From Roseateles toxinivorans (GTDB lineage Bacteria; Pseudomonadota; Gammaproteobacteria; Burkholderiales; Burkholderiaceae_C): DNA of 48,466 nt. Where the stretch lies: the NCBI GenBank assembly GCA_945898095.1, contig CAMDHE010000018.1, forward strand, positions 1-48,466. The letters are read 5' to 3'. Below the pieces are notes generated by a model that worked only from the letters and a program-made list of their open reading frames with translations, was not told where the DNA came from and made no database searches. How positions within the stretch are numbered: position 1 is the first letter of the stretch; every line of letters starts with the position of its first letter. Made by a program: the position numbers and the translations under genes. This document shows, piece by piece, positions 30,704-37,899 of the stretch.

Positions 30704-31267
30704 ATGAGCATTGCCCCGACGCTGGTCTCGAACGAACATAACCTGATCTGGATCGACCTGGAGATGACCGGCCTCTACCCGGATCGCGACCGCATCATTG
30801 AAATCGCCGTCGTCGTCACCGATGCGCAGTTGACGACGCGGGTCGAAGGCCCGGTGTTCGCGATCCACCAGAGCGATGAAGCGCTGGACAAGATGGACAA
30901 CTGGAACAAGGGCACGCACGGCAAGAGCGGCTTGATCGACCGGGTCAAGGCCTCAACCATCAGCGAGGACGAAGCGGTCGCGCAGTTGATCGCCTTCCTG
31001 AAGGTCTATGTGCCTGCCGGCAAATCGCCGATGTGCGGCAACAGCATCTGCCAGGACCGCCGCTTCATGGCCAACTACATGCCCAAGCTGGAAAGCTTTT
31101 TCCATTACCGCAATGTCGATGTCTCGACCTTGAAGGAACTCGCCAGGCGTTGGAAGCCCGCGATCATGGCTGGCTTCAAGAAGCAGCAAGCCCATACCGC
31201 GCTAGCCGACATCCATGAATCGATCGACGAGATGCTCTATTACCGCGAGCATTTGCTGAGCCTTTGA
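30704..31267 (+). CDS. orn: Oligoribonuclease
   Basis: Orn degrades 2-5 nt RNAs and pGpG, completing RNA decay and c-di-GMP turnover. It has 187 residues. DEDDh motifs are seen: [15 protein letters not shown] (Exo I), [13 protein letters not shown] (Exo II; N then D), and [13 protein letters not shown] (Exo III) near the C-terminus. The start at 30704 gives [23 protein letters not shown]. It is divergent from the M48 protease. No terminator is obvious before the mrp pair 116 nt downstream. Confidence 0.96.
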   Translation: MSIAPTLVSNEHNLIWIDLEMTGLYPDRDRIIEIAVVVTDAQLTTRVEGPVFAIHQSDEALDKMDNWNKGTHGKSGLIDRVKASTISEDEAVAQLIAFLKVYVPAGKSPMCGNSICQDRRFMANYMPKLESFFHYRNVDVSTLKELARRWKPAIMAGFKKQQAHTALADIHESIDEMLYYREHLLSL

Positions 31268-31383
31268 GGCAATGGCCTGCCGGATCAGCTTGTCCCGGCA
31301 TAGTTCCCCTACGCCTGGCCGGGATTGGCGCCTAGGCTAGACTGCCGCACCGCCGAATCGACCGCCTTCACCGGACGCAATCA

Positions 31384-32478
31384 ATGTCTTCAATCCAAGA
31401 ATCAGTCCTGCTGCAAGCGCTGCAAACCGTGATCGACCCGAATACCGGGCTTGATTTCGTCAGCACCCGGCAGGTCAAGCAGCTGCGCATCGATGGCGAC
31501 TCGGTGGCCTTCGAGATCGAACTCGGCTATCCAGGCGCGAGTCAGGTCGCTGAAATCCGCCGCCAGTTGGTGGCCGCAGCGCGCCAGGTGGCTGGCGTTG
31601 CCAACGTCAGCGTCAATATCAACAGCAAGATCGTTGCCCATGCGGTGCAGCGCGGCGTGCAATTGCTGCCGGGCGTGAAGAACATCATCGCGGTGGCTTC
31701 GGGCAAGGGTGGCGTCGGCAAGAGCACGACGGCTGCCAATCTGGCCCTGGCCCTGGCGGCTGAGGGCGCCAAGGTTGGTGTTCTCGATGCCGACATCTAC
31801 GGCCCGAGCCAGCCGATGATGCTGGGCATCAGCGGCAAGCCGGAAAGCCATGATGGCAAGCTGATGGAGCCGATGCTCAGCCATGGCCTGCAGATCATGT
31901 CGATCGGCTTTTTGATCGAGGAAGACCAGGCGATGATCTGGCGCGGGCCGATGGCCACGCAGGCGCTCGAGCAGTTGCTGCGGCAGACCCATTGGCAGGA
32001 TCTTGACTACCTGATCGTCGACATGCCGCCCGGCACCGGCGACATTCAGTTGACCCTGTCGCAGCGCGTGCCGGTGACCGGTGCGGTGATCGTCACCACG
32101 CCGCAGGACATCGCGCTGATCGACGCCAAGAAGGGCTTGAAGATGTTCGAGAAGGTCGGCGTGCCGATTCTCGGCATCGTCGAGAACATGGCCGTCCATA
32201 TCTGTACCCAATGCGGCCATGTCGAACATATCTTTGGCGCCGATGGCGGCAAACTGATGGCGCGTCAATATGGCGTCGACTACCTCGGCGCCTTGCCGCT
32301 GGCATTGACGATCCGTGAGCAGGCCGATGCCGGCCGGCCCAGCGTGATTGCCGACCCGGACGGCGAGATTGCCTCGCTTTACAAGGCTCTGGCGCGCCGG
32401 GTGGCGATCAAGATCGCAGCGCAGGCCAAGGATTATTCGAGCAAGTTCCCGAGCATCTCGATCTCCAAGAACACCTGA
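31384..32478 (+). CDS. apbC: Mrp/ApbC-type Fe-S cluster carrier ATPase, copy 1
   Basis: A P-loop ATPase that binds and delivers Fe-S clusters. It has 364 residues. The N-terminal MIP18/DUF59 domain (1-85) opens with LQTVIDPNTGLDFVSTRQ. The deviant Walker A is SGKGGVGKST (about 104-113). Switch motifs follow: DADIYGPSQPMM, then VDMPPGTGDIQLTLSQ. The cluster-binding CxxC is CTQC (about 277-280). It is followed after 10 nt by a second full copy. TAGACT at 31338-31343 is a possible -10; the upstream gene is orn. Confidence 0.95.
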   Translation: MSSIQESVLLQALQTVIDPNTGLDFVSTRQVKQLRIDGDSVAFEIELGYPGASQVAEIRRQLVAAARQVAGVANVSVNINSKIVAHAVQRGVQLLPGVKNIIAVASGKGGVGKSTTAANLALALAAEGAKVGVLDADIYGPSQPMMLGISGKPESHDGKLMEPMLSHGLQIMSIGFLIEEDQAMIWRGPMATQALEQLLRQTHWQDLDYLIVDMPPGTGDIQLTLSQRVPVTGAVIVTTPQDIALIDAKKGLKMFEKVGVPILGIVENMAVHICTQCGHVEHIFGADGGKLMARQYGVDYLGALPLALTIREQADAGRPSVIADPDGEIASLYKALARRVAIKIAAQAKDYSSKFPSISISKNT

Positions 32479-32488
32479 GCAATTTGCC

Positions 32489-33580
32489 ATGCCGCTCAGC
32501 GAACCGTCGATCATTGCCGCGATCAAGACCGTCATTGATCCAAATACTGGTGAGGATTTCGTCTCGACCCGGCAGCTGAAAAACCTGCGCATCGATGGTG
32601 GCGACGTGGCATTCGAGATTGAACTGCCCTATCCGGCCAAGAGCCAGCTCACCGCCTTGCGCCGCGCGCTGGTGGCGGCAGTGCGCACCCAGCAGGGCGT
32701 CGAGAATGTCCATGCCAGCTTGTCGGTCAAGATCGTCGCCCATGCGGTGCAGCGTGGCGTGCAGTTGCTGCCAGGGGTGAAGAACATCGTTGCGGTGGCC
32801 TCGGGCAAGGGCGGCGTCGGCAAGAGCACGACCGCGGTCAACCTGGCCTTGGCGCTGGCGGCCGAAGGCGCTGCGGTCGGCATTCTCGATGCCGACATCT
32901 ACGGCCCCAGTCAGCCGATGATGATGGGCATCAGCGGCAGGCCCGAATCTGCCGATGGCAGCTCGATGGAGCCGATGGAGAACTACGGCGTGCTGGTGAT
33001 GTCGGTCGGTTTCCTCGTCGACGAGGAAGACGCGATGATCTGGCGCGGGCCGATGGCCACGCAAGCGCTCGAGCAGTTGCTGCGCCAGACCCGCTGGGGT
33101 CAACTGGACTACCTGATCATCGACATGCCACCCGGCACCGGCGACATCCAGTTGACGCTGAGCCAGAAAGTGCCGTTGACCGGCGCGGTGATCGTGACGA
33201 CGCCGCAGGACATCGCGCTGCTGGATGCCAGGAAGGGCGTAAAGATGTTCGAAAAGGTTGGCGTGCCCATCCTCGGCCTGGTCGAGAACATGGCCGTGCA
33301 TCTATGCGCCAATTGCGGCCATGTCGAGCATATTTTTGGTGCCGATGGCGGCAAGCGCTTGGCCGAGGACTATGCGATGGATTACCTCGGCGCCTTGCCC
33401 TTGCATATGTCAATTCGTGAGCAGGCCGACAGCGGGCGTCCGACCGTGGTCAGCGACCCCGATGGCGAAATCGCCGGTCTGTACAAAAAGGTCGCGCGCC
33501 AACTGGCGGTGAAGATTTCGCGTCAGGCCAGCGATTTTTCATCGAAGTTCCCCCGCATCGTCATTTCCAGCGCGACCTGA
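32489..33580 (+). CDS. apbC: Mrp/ApbC-type Fe-S cluster carrier ATPase, copy 2
   Basis: A second complete Mrp, 363 residues, side by side with the first. It has the same domain order: DUF59 (VIDPNTGEDFVSTRQ), Walker A SGKGGVGKST, DADIYGPSQPMM, VENMAV and CxxC (CANC). By eye about three quarters of residues match copy 1, with the N-terminal domain diverging most. The start at 32489 mirrors that of copy 1. An 88-nt gap separates it from the FDH operon, so it may be transcribed with copy 1 and support the Fe-S-rich dehydrogenase. Confidence 0.95.
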   Translation: MPLSEPSIIAAIKTVIDPNTGEDFVSTRQLKNLRIDGGDVAFEIELPYPAKSQLTALRRALVAAVRTQQGVENVHASLSVKIVAHAVQRGVQLLPGVKNIVAVASGKGGVGKSTTAVNLALALAAEGAAVGILDADIYGPSQPMMMGISGRPESADGSSMEPMENYGVLVMSVGFLVDEEDAMIWRGPMATQALEQLLRQTRWGQLDYLIIDMPPGTGDIQLTLSQKVPLTGAVIVTTPQDIALLDARKGVKMFEKVGVPILGLVENMAVHLCANCGHVEHIFGADGGKRLAEDYAMDYLGALPLHMSIREQADSGRPTVVSDPDGEIAGLYKKVARQLAVKISRQASDFSSKFPRIVISSAT

Positions 33581-33655
33581 ATGTCTGCTGATCAAGGCCT
33601 TGAAATTGCGGGCCGCAGCGGGTTTGACCTGAGTTATGGCAATCGCCGCCGAGTC

Positions 33656-33661
33656 TAGACT
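33656..33661 (+). promoter_or_regulatory. -10-like element TAGACT at the head of the formate dehydrogenase operon
   Basis: TAGACT is followed by GGCCCCA and the ATG at 33669, with no ribosome site. TTGACC at 33624-33629 is a good -35 but lies 26 nt upstream, too far for sigma-70. Promoter start and leaderless translation are inferred. Confidence 0.45.
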
Positions 33662-33668
33662 GGCCCCA

Positions 33669-34193
33669 ATGTCCAATCTGTCCAATCTGCCCAATCCAAG
33701 CAACCAGCCGGCGCAGCCGCGTCCGGCGCTGCATGTCGCCGTCGTGATCGACCGCGAAGCCAATCCGAATCAATGGGAAGCCTGGCGCTTCTCCCTGGTC
33801 GATGTGGTCGCCCATGAAGAAGCCTTCGGCACGGTGTCGCGGGTCTTGCGCGACGATGGCCGGGTGCAGCGCAGCTTGCATCCGGACTTCAAGCTCGAGT
33901 TATTTGCCGACGAGGCCGAAGGTTATTACCTCAACCTGAGTTCGGGTGCACCGGTCTGGTTCGTGGTCTGGCGCATTGACGAAGAGGATCCCTCTCGGGC
34001 CTGGGCCGAGACTGTCAGCCTGTCCTATACCGAGGCCGGGCGCTGGCTCGATGCGCAGGAGCGCGTCGACAACGTGCCGCTGCAATCTGATCTGGTCGAA
34101 TGGTTGCAGGCTTATACCGACCAGCATTACCGTCCCGAACCAAAGAAGCGCCGGCGCCCGCAGTCCTTTTTGCCACCCGAAGAAAGGCAATGA
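33669..34193 (+). CDS. DUF3305 protein, first gene of the formate dehydrogenase operon
   Basis: A 174-residue soluble protein with no signal peptide. The core LHVAVVIDREANPNQWEAWRF and the later DEAEGYYLNLSSGAPVWFVVWR (residues 90-111) match the DUF3305 family as I know it. The family is found next to formate dehydrogenase genes in Burkholderiales. Function unknown; a maturation or regulatory role is inferred from context. The N-terminus is a Ser-Asn-Leu repeat (MSNLSNLPN). The start at 33669 lies 7 nt after a -10-like hexamer. It overlaps the DUF3306 gene by 4 nt. Confidence 0.85.
   Translation: MSNLSNLPNPSNQPAQPRPALHVAVVIDREANPNQWEAWRFSLVDVVAHEEAFGTVSRVLRDDGRVQRSLHPDFKLELFADEAEGYYLNLSSGAPVWFVVWRIDEEDPSRAWAETVSLSYTEAGRWLDAQERVDNVPLQSDLVEWLQAYTDQHYRPEPKKRRRPQSFLPPEERQ
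33672..33698 (+). repeat. Three 9-nt repeats at the DUF3305 N-terminus
   Basis: TCCAATCTG, TCCAATCTG and CCCAATCCA follow the start codon directly and encode SNL-SNL-PNP. The series resembles in period and base pattern the repeat inside mnmC. Confidence 0.75.
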
Positions 34194-34759
34194 TGGATCC
34201 GGACAAGGACGCCGGCTTTCTGGCGCGTTGGGGCCGCCGCAAGGCCCAAGCCCGGGCGGGTGAATTGCCGCCTGATCCACCTGCGCCGTTGCCTGTTCTG
34301 CCGGCGCAGCCGGTGCAAGCATTGGCAGACCAGCCAGCAGCGCCTCCGAAGGCGCCGCCGCTGACCCTGGCCGATGTGGCGCAGCTGACGCATGAATCAG
34401 ATTACTCGCGCTTTGTCGCCGGCGGCGTCGACGAGAGCGTGAAGCGCGCGGCGATGAAAAAGCTCTTCAGCGACCCCCATTTCAACCTGATGGATGGGCT
34501 TGACACCTATATCGACGATTACGGCAAGCCCGATCCGATCCCGCTGGCGATGCTGCGGCAGATGAACCAGTCGAGCATGCTGGGTCTGTTTGAAGACGAA
34601 GACGAAGAAGAAGCAGCATGCGCAGATCAAGCGCTGCCAGACCATGCATCGAATCCCGCCAACGAAACCCTGAGCTCAAGCAATGACGACACTGATCTGC
34701 GATTGCAACAAGACGATGCCGCTGGACGGCCCGGCCCTGATCAAGGCGCTCGGTCCTGA
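34190..34759 (+). CDS. DUF3306 protein
   Basis: A 189-residue cytosolic protein. The N-terminus FLARWGRRKAQAR is the DUF3306 signature, followed by a Pro/Ala linker and a helical core (LADVAQLTHESDYSRFVAGG, KKLFSDPHFN). The C-terminal tail is acidic (EDEDEEEAACAD). The start at 34190 overlaps the DUF3305 stop (ATGA). The last 77 nt also encode the first 25 codons of the polyferredoxin in another frame. Function unknown. It pairs with DUF3305 in other FDH operons as far as I recall; both may be accessory factors. Confidence 0.82.
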   Translation: MMDPDKDAGFLARWGRRKAQARAGELPPDPPAPLPVLPAQPVQALADQPAAPPKAPPLTLADVAQLTHESDYSRFVAGGVDESVKRAAMKKLFSDPHFNLMDGLDTYIDDYGKPDPIPLAMLRQMNQSSMLGLFEDEDEEEAACADQALPDHASNPANETLSSSNDDTDLRLQQDDAAGRPGPDQGARS

Positions 34760-36830
34760 GGCCGGCGAGGGCCTGAGTACCGTCCACACCACGCTGTGCC
34801 GGCGCGAGGCGGCAGCTTTCCAGCGTGCGGCCAAGAGCGGTGAAGACCTGCTGGTTGCTTGCACCCAGGAAAGCCGGCTGTTCCTGGAGTTGAACCAGCA
34901 AACCCAGGGCGCGCCGGGTCTGGCCGAGCGTCCGATCCGTTTCGTCAATATCCGTGAGACCGGCGGCTGGTCCAAGGACGCCAAGGCGGCCACGCCGAAG
35001 ATCGCCGCCTTGATCGCGCTGGCGCAGATGCCCGACCCCGAACCGGTGTCAACAGTCAGCTACAAGTCGCAAGGCCGTTTGCTCGTGATCGGCGCGCCGG
35101 ATCGCGCCGAGCGGGCAGCCCAGATGCTGGCCGGCAAGCTCGAGGTGAGCTTGCTAGTGCAGGGCAGCGGGGCGCTGCAGCAGCAAAAAACACTTGAGGT
35201 CAATTCGGGGCAAGTCACGCAGATCAGTGGCTGGCTCGGCAACTTCGAGGTCAGCTGGACGCGTAGCAATCCGATCGATCTTGACCTTTGCACGCGCTGC
35301 AATGCCTGCATCGATGCTTGCCCGACCGGTGCGATCGACTTCAGTTACCAGGTCGATCTGGCCAAATGCGGCAGCCACCGCGACTGTGTGAAGGCTTGCG
35401 ATGCCGCCGCTGCGATCGACTTTACCCGTGAGCCGCAGCAGTTCAGCGAGTCCTTTGACCTGGTGCTTGACCTGCAATCAACGCCTTTCCTGTCGTTGCA
35501 CCAGCCGCCCCAGGGCTATTTCCATGCCCGTGACGACAGCCAGCTCCTGAATGCGGTGCTGCAACTGTTCGACAGCGTCGGCGAGTTCGAGAAACCCAAG
35601 TTCTTCAATTACAAGCAGAAGGTCTGCGCGCACAGCCGCAACGAAAAAATCGGCTGCAACGCCTGTATCGATGTGTGCTCGGCGAATGCGATCCGCAGCG
35701 ATGCGTCGCGCAAGGGCAAGGCCGGCGGCGCGACCCTGGCCGGAATCATTGTCGAACCCCATCTCTGCGTCGGTTGCGGCGCCTGTACGACGGTCTGCCC
35801 GAGCGGTGCGATCAGTTATGCAACGCCCGGACCTGCTGAACAGGGCAAGAAGATCCGCACGCTATTGGCCACTTACCATCGTGCTGGCGGCAAGAATGCG
35901 GCGCTGCTGATCCACAGCCAAGGCGCAGGCGCTGCGCTGATCGGCGAGCTTGGGCGCGCCGCGACTGTCGATGCGGCAAGTCATGGCGTGCCGGCGCGTG
36001 TGCTGCCGCTGGAAGTCTGGCATACGGCGTCCTGCGGCATCGACCTGTGGCTGTCCGCGATCGCCTTGGGTGCTTCGCAGGTCTGGGTCCTGATGACTGG
36101 CGAGGAGGCGCCTGAATACCGTGCCGCCTTGCGGGAACAGATGGCGCTGGCGCAAGAAATCTTGACCGGACTGGGCTTGCAGGGGCAGCATCTGGCCCTG
36201 CTCGAGGCCCGCGATGCGCGTGATCTGGCCGAGCTCGATGCGGCCTTGCAGGTCGCGCCGGCGCAGGTGGTGGCCCGCGCAGCCACCTTCACCGTGCAGG
36301 CTGACAAGCGGTCTACGCTGGACCTGGCGATCGAGCATCTGTCGGCCCAGGCGCTGGCCGTGCCGGATGAAATCGCCTTGCCGGCGCAGGGCAGTCCTTT
36401 CGGCAGTTTGGCGGTCGACCCTGATCGCTGCTCGATGTGCTTGAGTTGTGTCAGCGCCTGTCCATCTGCAGCCCTGGCCGACAACCCGGAGAAGCTGCAA
36501 CTGCGCTTTATCGAGAAAAACTGTGTGCAATGCGGCTTGTGCGCGACGACCTGTCCCGAGAGCGCGATCACGCTGCTGCCACGGCTTTTGCTGGCTGATG
36601 GCGGACGGGCCCGCAAACAGCTGCGGGTCCTCAATGAGGTGGAGCCCTATTGCTGCATCCGCTGCGCCAAACCGTTCTCGACGCCCAAAGCGATCGAGCT
36701 GATGATGGCCAAGCTCGGCGGTCATCCGATGTTCCAGGGAGCGAGCGTGCAGCGCTTGCAGATGTGCGGTGACTGCCGCGTCATCGACATCCATAGCCAC
36801 AAGGACGAAGTGAGAATCACCGACCTATGA
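34683..36830 (+). CDS. 715-residue polyferredoxin of the formate dehydrogenase operon
   Basis: A cytosolic multi-cluster Fe-S protein. The N-terminus TLICDCNKTMPLDG is conserved in this group. Cysteine motifs: C203/206/209/213, then a C-x5-C-x3-C at about 228-238, C315 with C325/328/332, C362/365/368/372, C583/586/589/593 and C614/617/620/624. This predicts at least five [4Fe-4S] clusters. C-terminal CCIRC and MCGDC (about 657-700) look like a zinc or rubredoxin-type site. A Rossmann-like stretch LLVIGAPDRAERAAQML lies near 125-141. It may relay electrons to or from the FDH or help assemble it. The start (34683) lies inside the DUF3306 gene. Confidence 0.85.
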   Translation: MTTLICDCNKTMPLDGPALIKALGPEAGEGLSTVHTTLCRREAAAFQRAAKSGEDLLVACTQESRLFLELNQQTQGAPGLAERPIRFVNIRETGGWSKDAKAATPKIAALIALAQMPDPEPVSTVSYKSQGRLLVIGAPDRAERAAQMLAGKLEVSLLVQGSGALQQQKTLEVNSGQVTQISGWLGNFEVSWTRSNPIDLDLCTRCNACIDACPTGAIDFSYQVDLAKCGSHRDCVKACDAAAAIDFTREPQQFSESFDLVLDLQSTPFLSLHQPPQGYFHARDDSQLLNAVLQLFDSVGEFEKPKFFNYKQKVCAHSRNEKIGCNACIDVCSANAIRSDASRKGKAGGATLAGIIVEPHLCVGCGACTTVCPSGAISYATPGPAEQGKKIRTLLATYHRAGGKNAALLIHSQGAGAALIGELGRAATVDAASHGVPARVLPLEVWHTASCGIDLWLSAIALGASQVWVLMTGEEAPEYRAALREQMALAQEILTGLGLQGQHLALLEARDARDLAELDAALQVAPAQVVARAATFTVQADKRSTLDLAIEHLSAQALAVPDEIALPAQGSPFGSLAVDPDRCSMCLSCVSACPSAALADNPEKLQLRFIEKNCVQCGLCATTCPESAITLLPRLLLADGGRARKQLRVLNEVEPYCCIRCAKPFSTPKAIELMMAKLGGHPMFQGASVQRLQMCGDCRVIDIHSHKDEVRITDL

Positions 36831-37486
36831 ATCAGCGCAAATCGCCCGAGGCTGCATCGCTCGATGCCGCAGTCCTCAACTGGAGCGTCTCCGACGACCG
36901 CGAGGAGTTGGCGCGGGCCGAGGTCTACGGCCTGCTCGCCAGCCTGTTCTATGCCCCACCGTCAGCCGATCTGTATGAACAACTGCAGGTCGCAGTGACC
37001 GAGGCACCAACTGCCGGAGGCTTCCTGGAAGGCAGTTGGTCAGAGCTGGTGGCGGCAGCGCGGCGGCGCACATGCGCCGAGATCGACGATGAATATGTCG
37101 GTCTGTTTGGCGGCGTCGGCAAACCTGCGGTCAGCCTGTATGGCAGTTGGTTCATCGCCGGCACGCTGAACCAGAAGCCGTTGGTCGACCTGCGCAGCGA
37201 CCTCGCCGAACTGGGACTCGAGCGGCCGCCGGAAGTGCTTGAAACCGAGGACCATTTCTCCAGCCTGTGTGAAGTCATGCGCTACCTGATTGCCGGGGAT
37301 GACCCCGGCGTCAGCAATCTGACTAGGCAGCAGCGTTTTTTCAATACGCATCTGCGCGGCTGGGTCGATGCCTTCTGCGATCAACTGGCCGCTCAGCCGC
37401 GAGCGCACTTTTTCCTTGCCGCCGCCGCGTTTACCCGCGACTTCTTCGCGGTCGAGGCTCAGGCCTTCGATTTGCTTGATACCTGA
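36827..37486 (+). CDS. TorD/DmsD-family molecular chaperone
   Basis: A 219-residue all-helical chaperone for molybdo/tungsto-enzymes exported by the Tat system. It binds the twin-arginine signal and guards cofactor loading. Seen are RAEVYGLLASLFYAPP, EYVGLFGGVGKPAVSLYGSW (the Y/F-x-GLF-x-G motif) and ETEDHFSSLCEVMRYL, whose ExDH is the family signature. The start at 36827 overlaps the polyferredoxin stop (ATGA). The likely clients are FdhA and the small Tat protein that follow. Confidence 0.9.
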   Translation: MNQRKSPEAASLDAAVLNWSVSDDREELARAEVYGLLASLFYAPPSADLYEQLQVAVTEAPTAGGFLEGSWSELVAAARRRTCAEIDDEYVGLFGGVGKPAVSLYGSWFIAGTLNQKPLVDLRSDLAELGLERPPEVLETEDHFSSLCEVMRYLIAGDDPGVSNLTRQQRFFNTHLRGWVDAFCDQLAAQPRAHFFLAAAAFTRDFFAVEAQAFDLLDT

Positions 37487-37626
37487 GGCAGATCAGATCT
37501 TTTCGCTCTGCAGTAGCCGTGTTTTCCCTGATGCCGTGGCGAGACTGAGGGGCTACATTCCGTGATAGCGAAGTGGGCTTGATCGAGCTCAATTTGGATG
37601 ACGAACAGCAATATCGGAGAACAGCC

Positions 37627-37848
37627 ATGAACAAGAAACTCACCGTTGACAATGCTGCGCCGCTGAAACGTCGAGGCTGGTTGCTTGGCGCTGGCGCGGC
37701 AGGTGCAGCCGTCCTCGCAGTCAAGGTTATGCCTGCGGCCGTTCCGGCAGCGCCGGCGGTCGAGGCTGTCCAAGCCTTGAGCGTCGAGTCCGGTGGTTAT
37801 CAAGTGACGCCTCATGTATTGCGTTACTACGAAACCACCCGCTGCTGA
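37627..37848 (+). CDS. Small Tat-signal protein of formate dehydrogenase operons
   Basis: A 73-residue protein of the formate-dehydrogenase-region Tat-target family. KRRGWLLGAGAAGAAVLAVK resembles a twin-arginine signal followed by a hydrophobic stretch, and GYQVTPHVLRYYETTRC is the conserved C-terminal motif. The protein is almost all signal plus motif, so it may ride into the periplasm or act as a decoy for the TorD chaperone. The start was chosen at 37627 for the GGAGA ribosome site and the fold; an upstream Met at 37573 lacks one. A 140-nt gap precedes it, holding a weak TACATT at 37554. Confidence 0.85.
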   Translation: MNKKLTVDNAAPLKRRGWLLGAGAAGAAVLAVKVMPAAVPAAPAVEAVQALSVESGGYQVTPHVLRYYETTRC

Positions 37849-37899
37849 TTCCTGCGATCGAATTGATGGGCCTGCCTGACAAGGCCCGCTGGAGAAAAT

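Noticed and set aside
31384-33580. Tandem mrp as an assembly artefact
   Set aside because: The copies differ at many positions spread over the whole length, so they are real paralogues.
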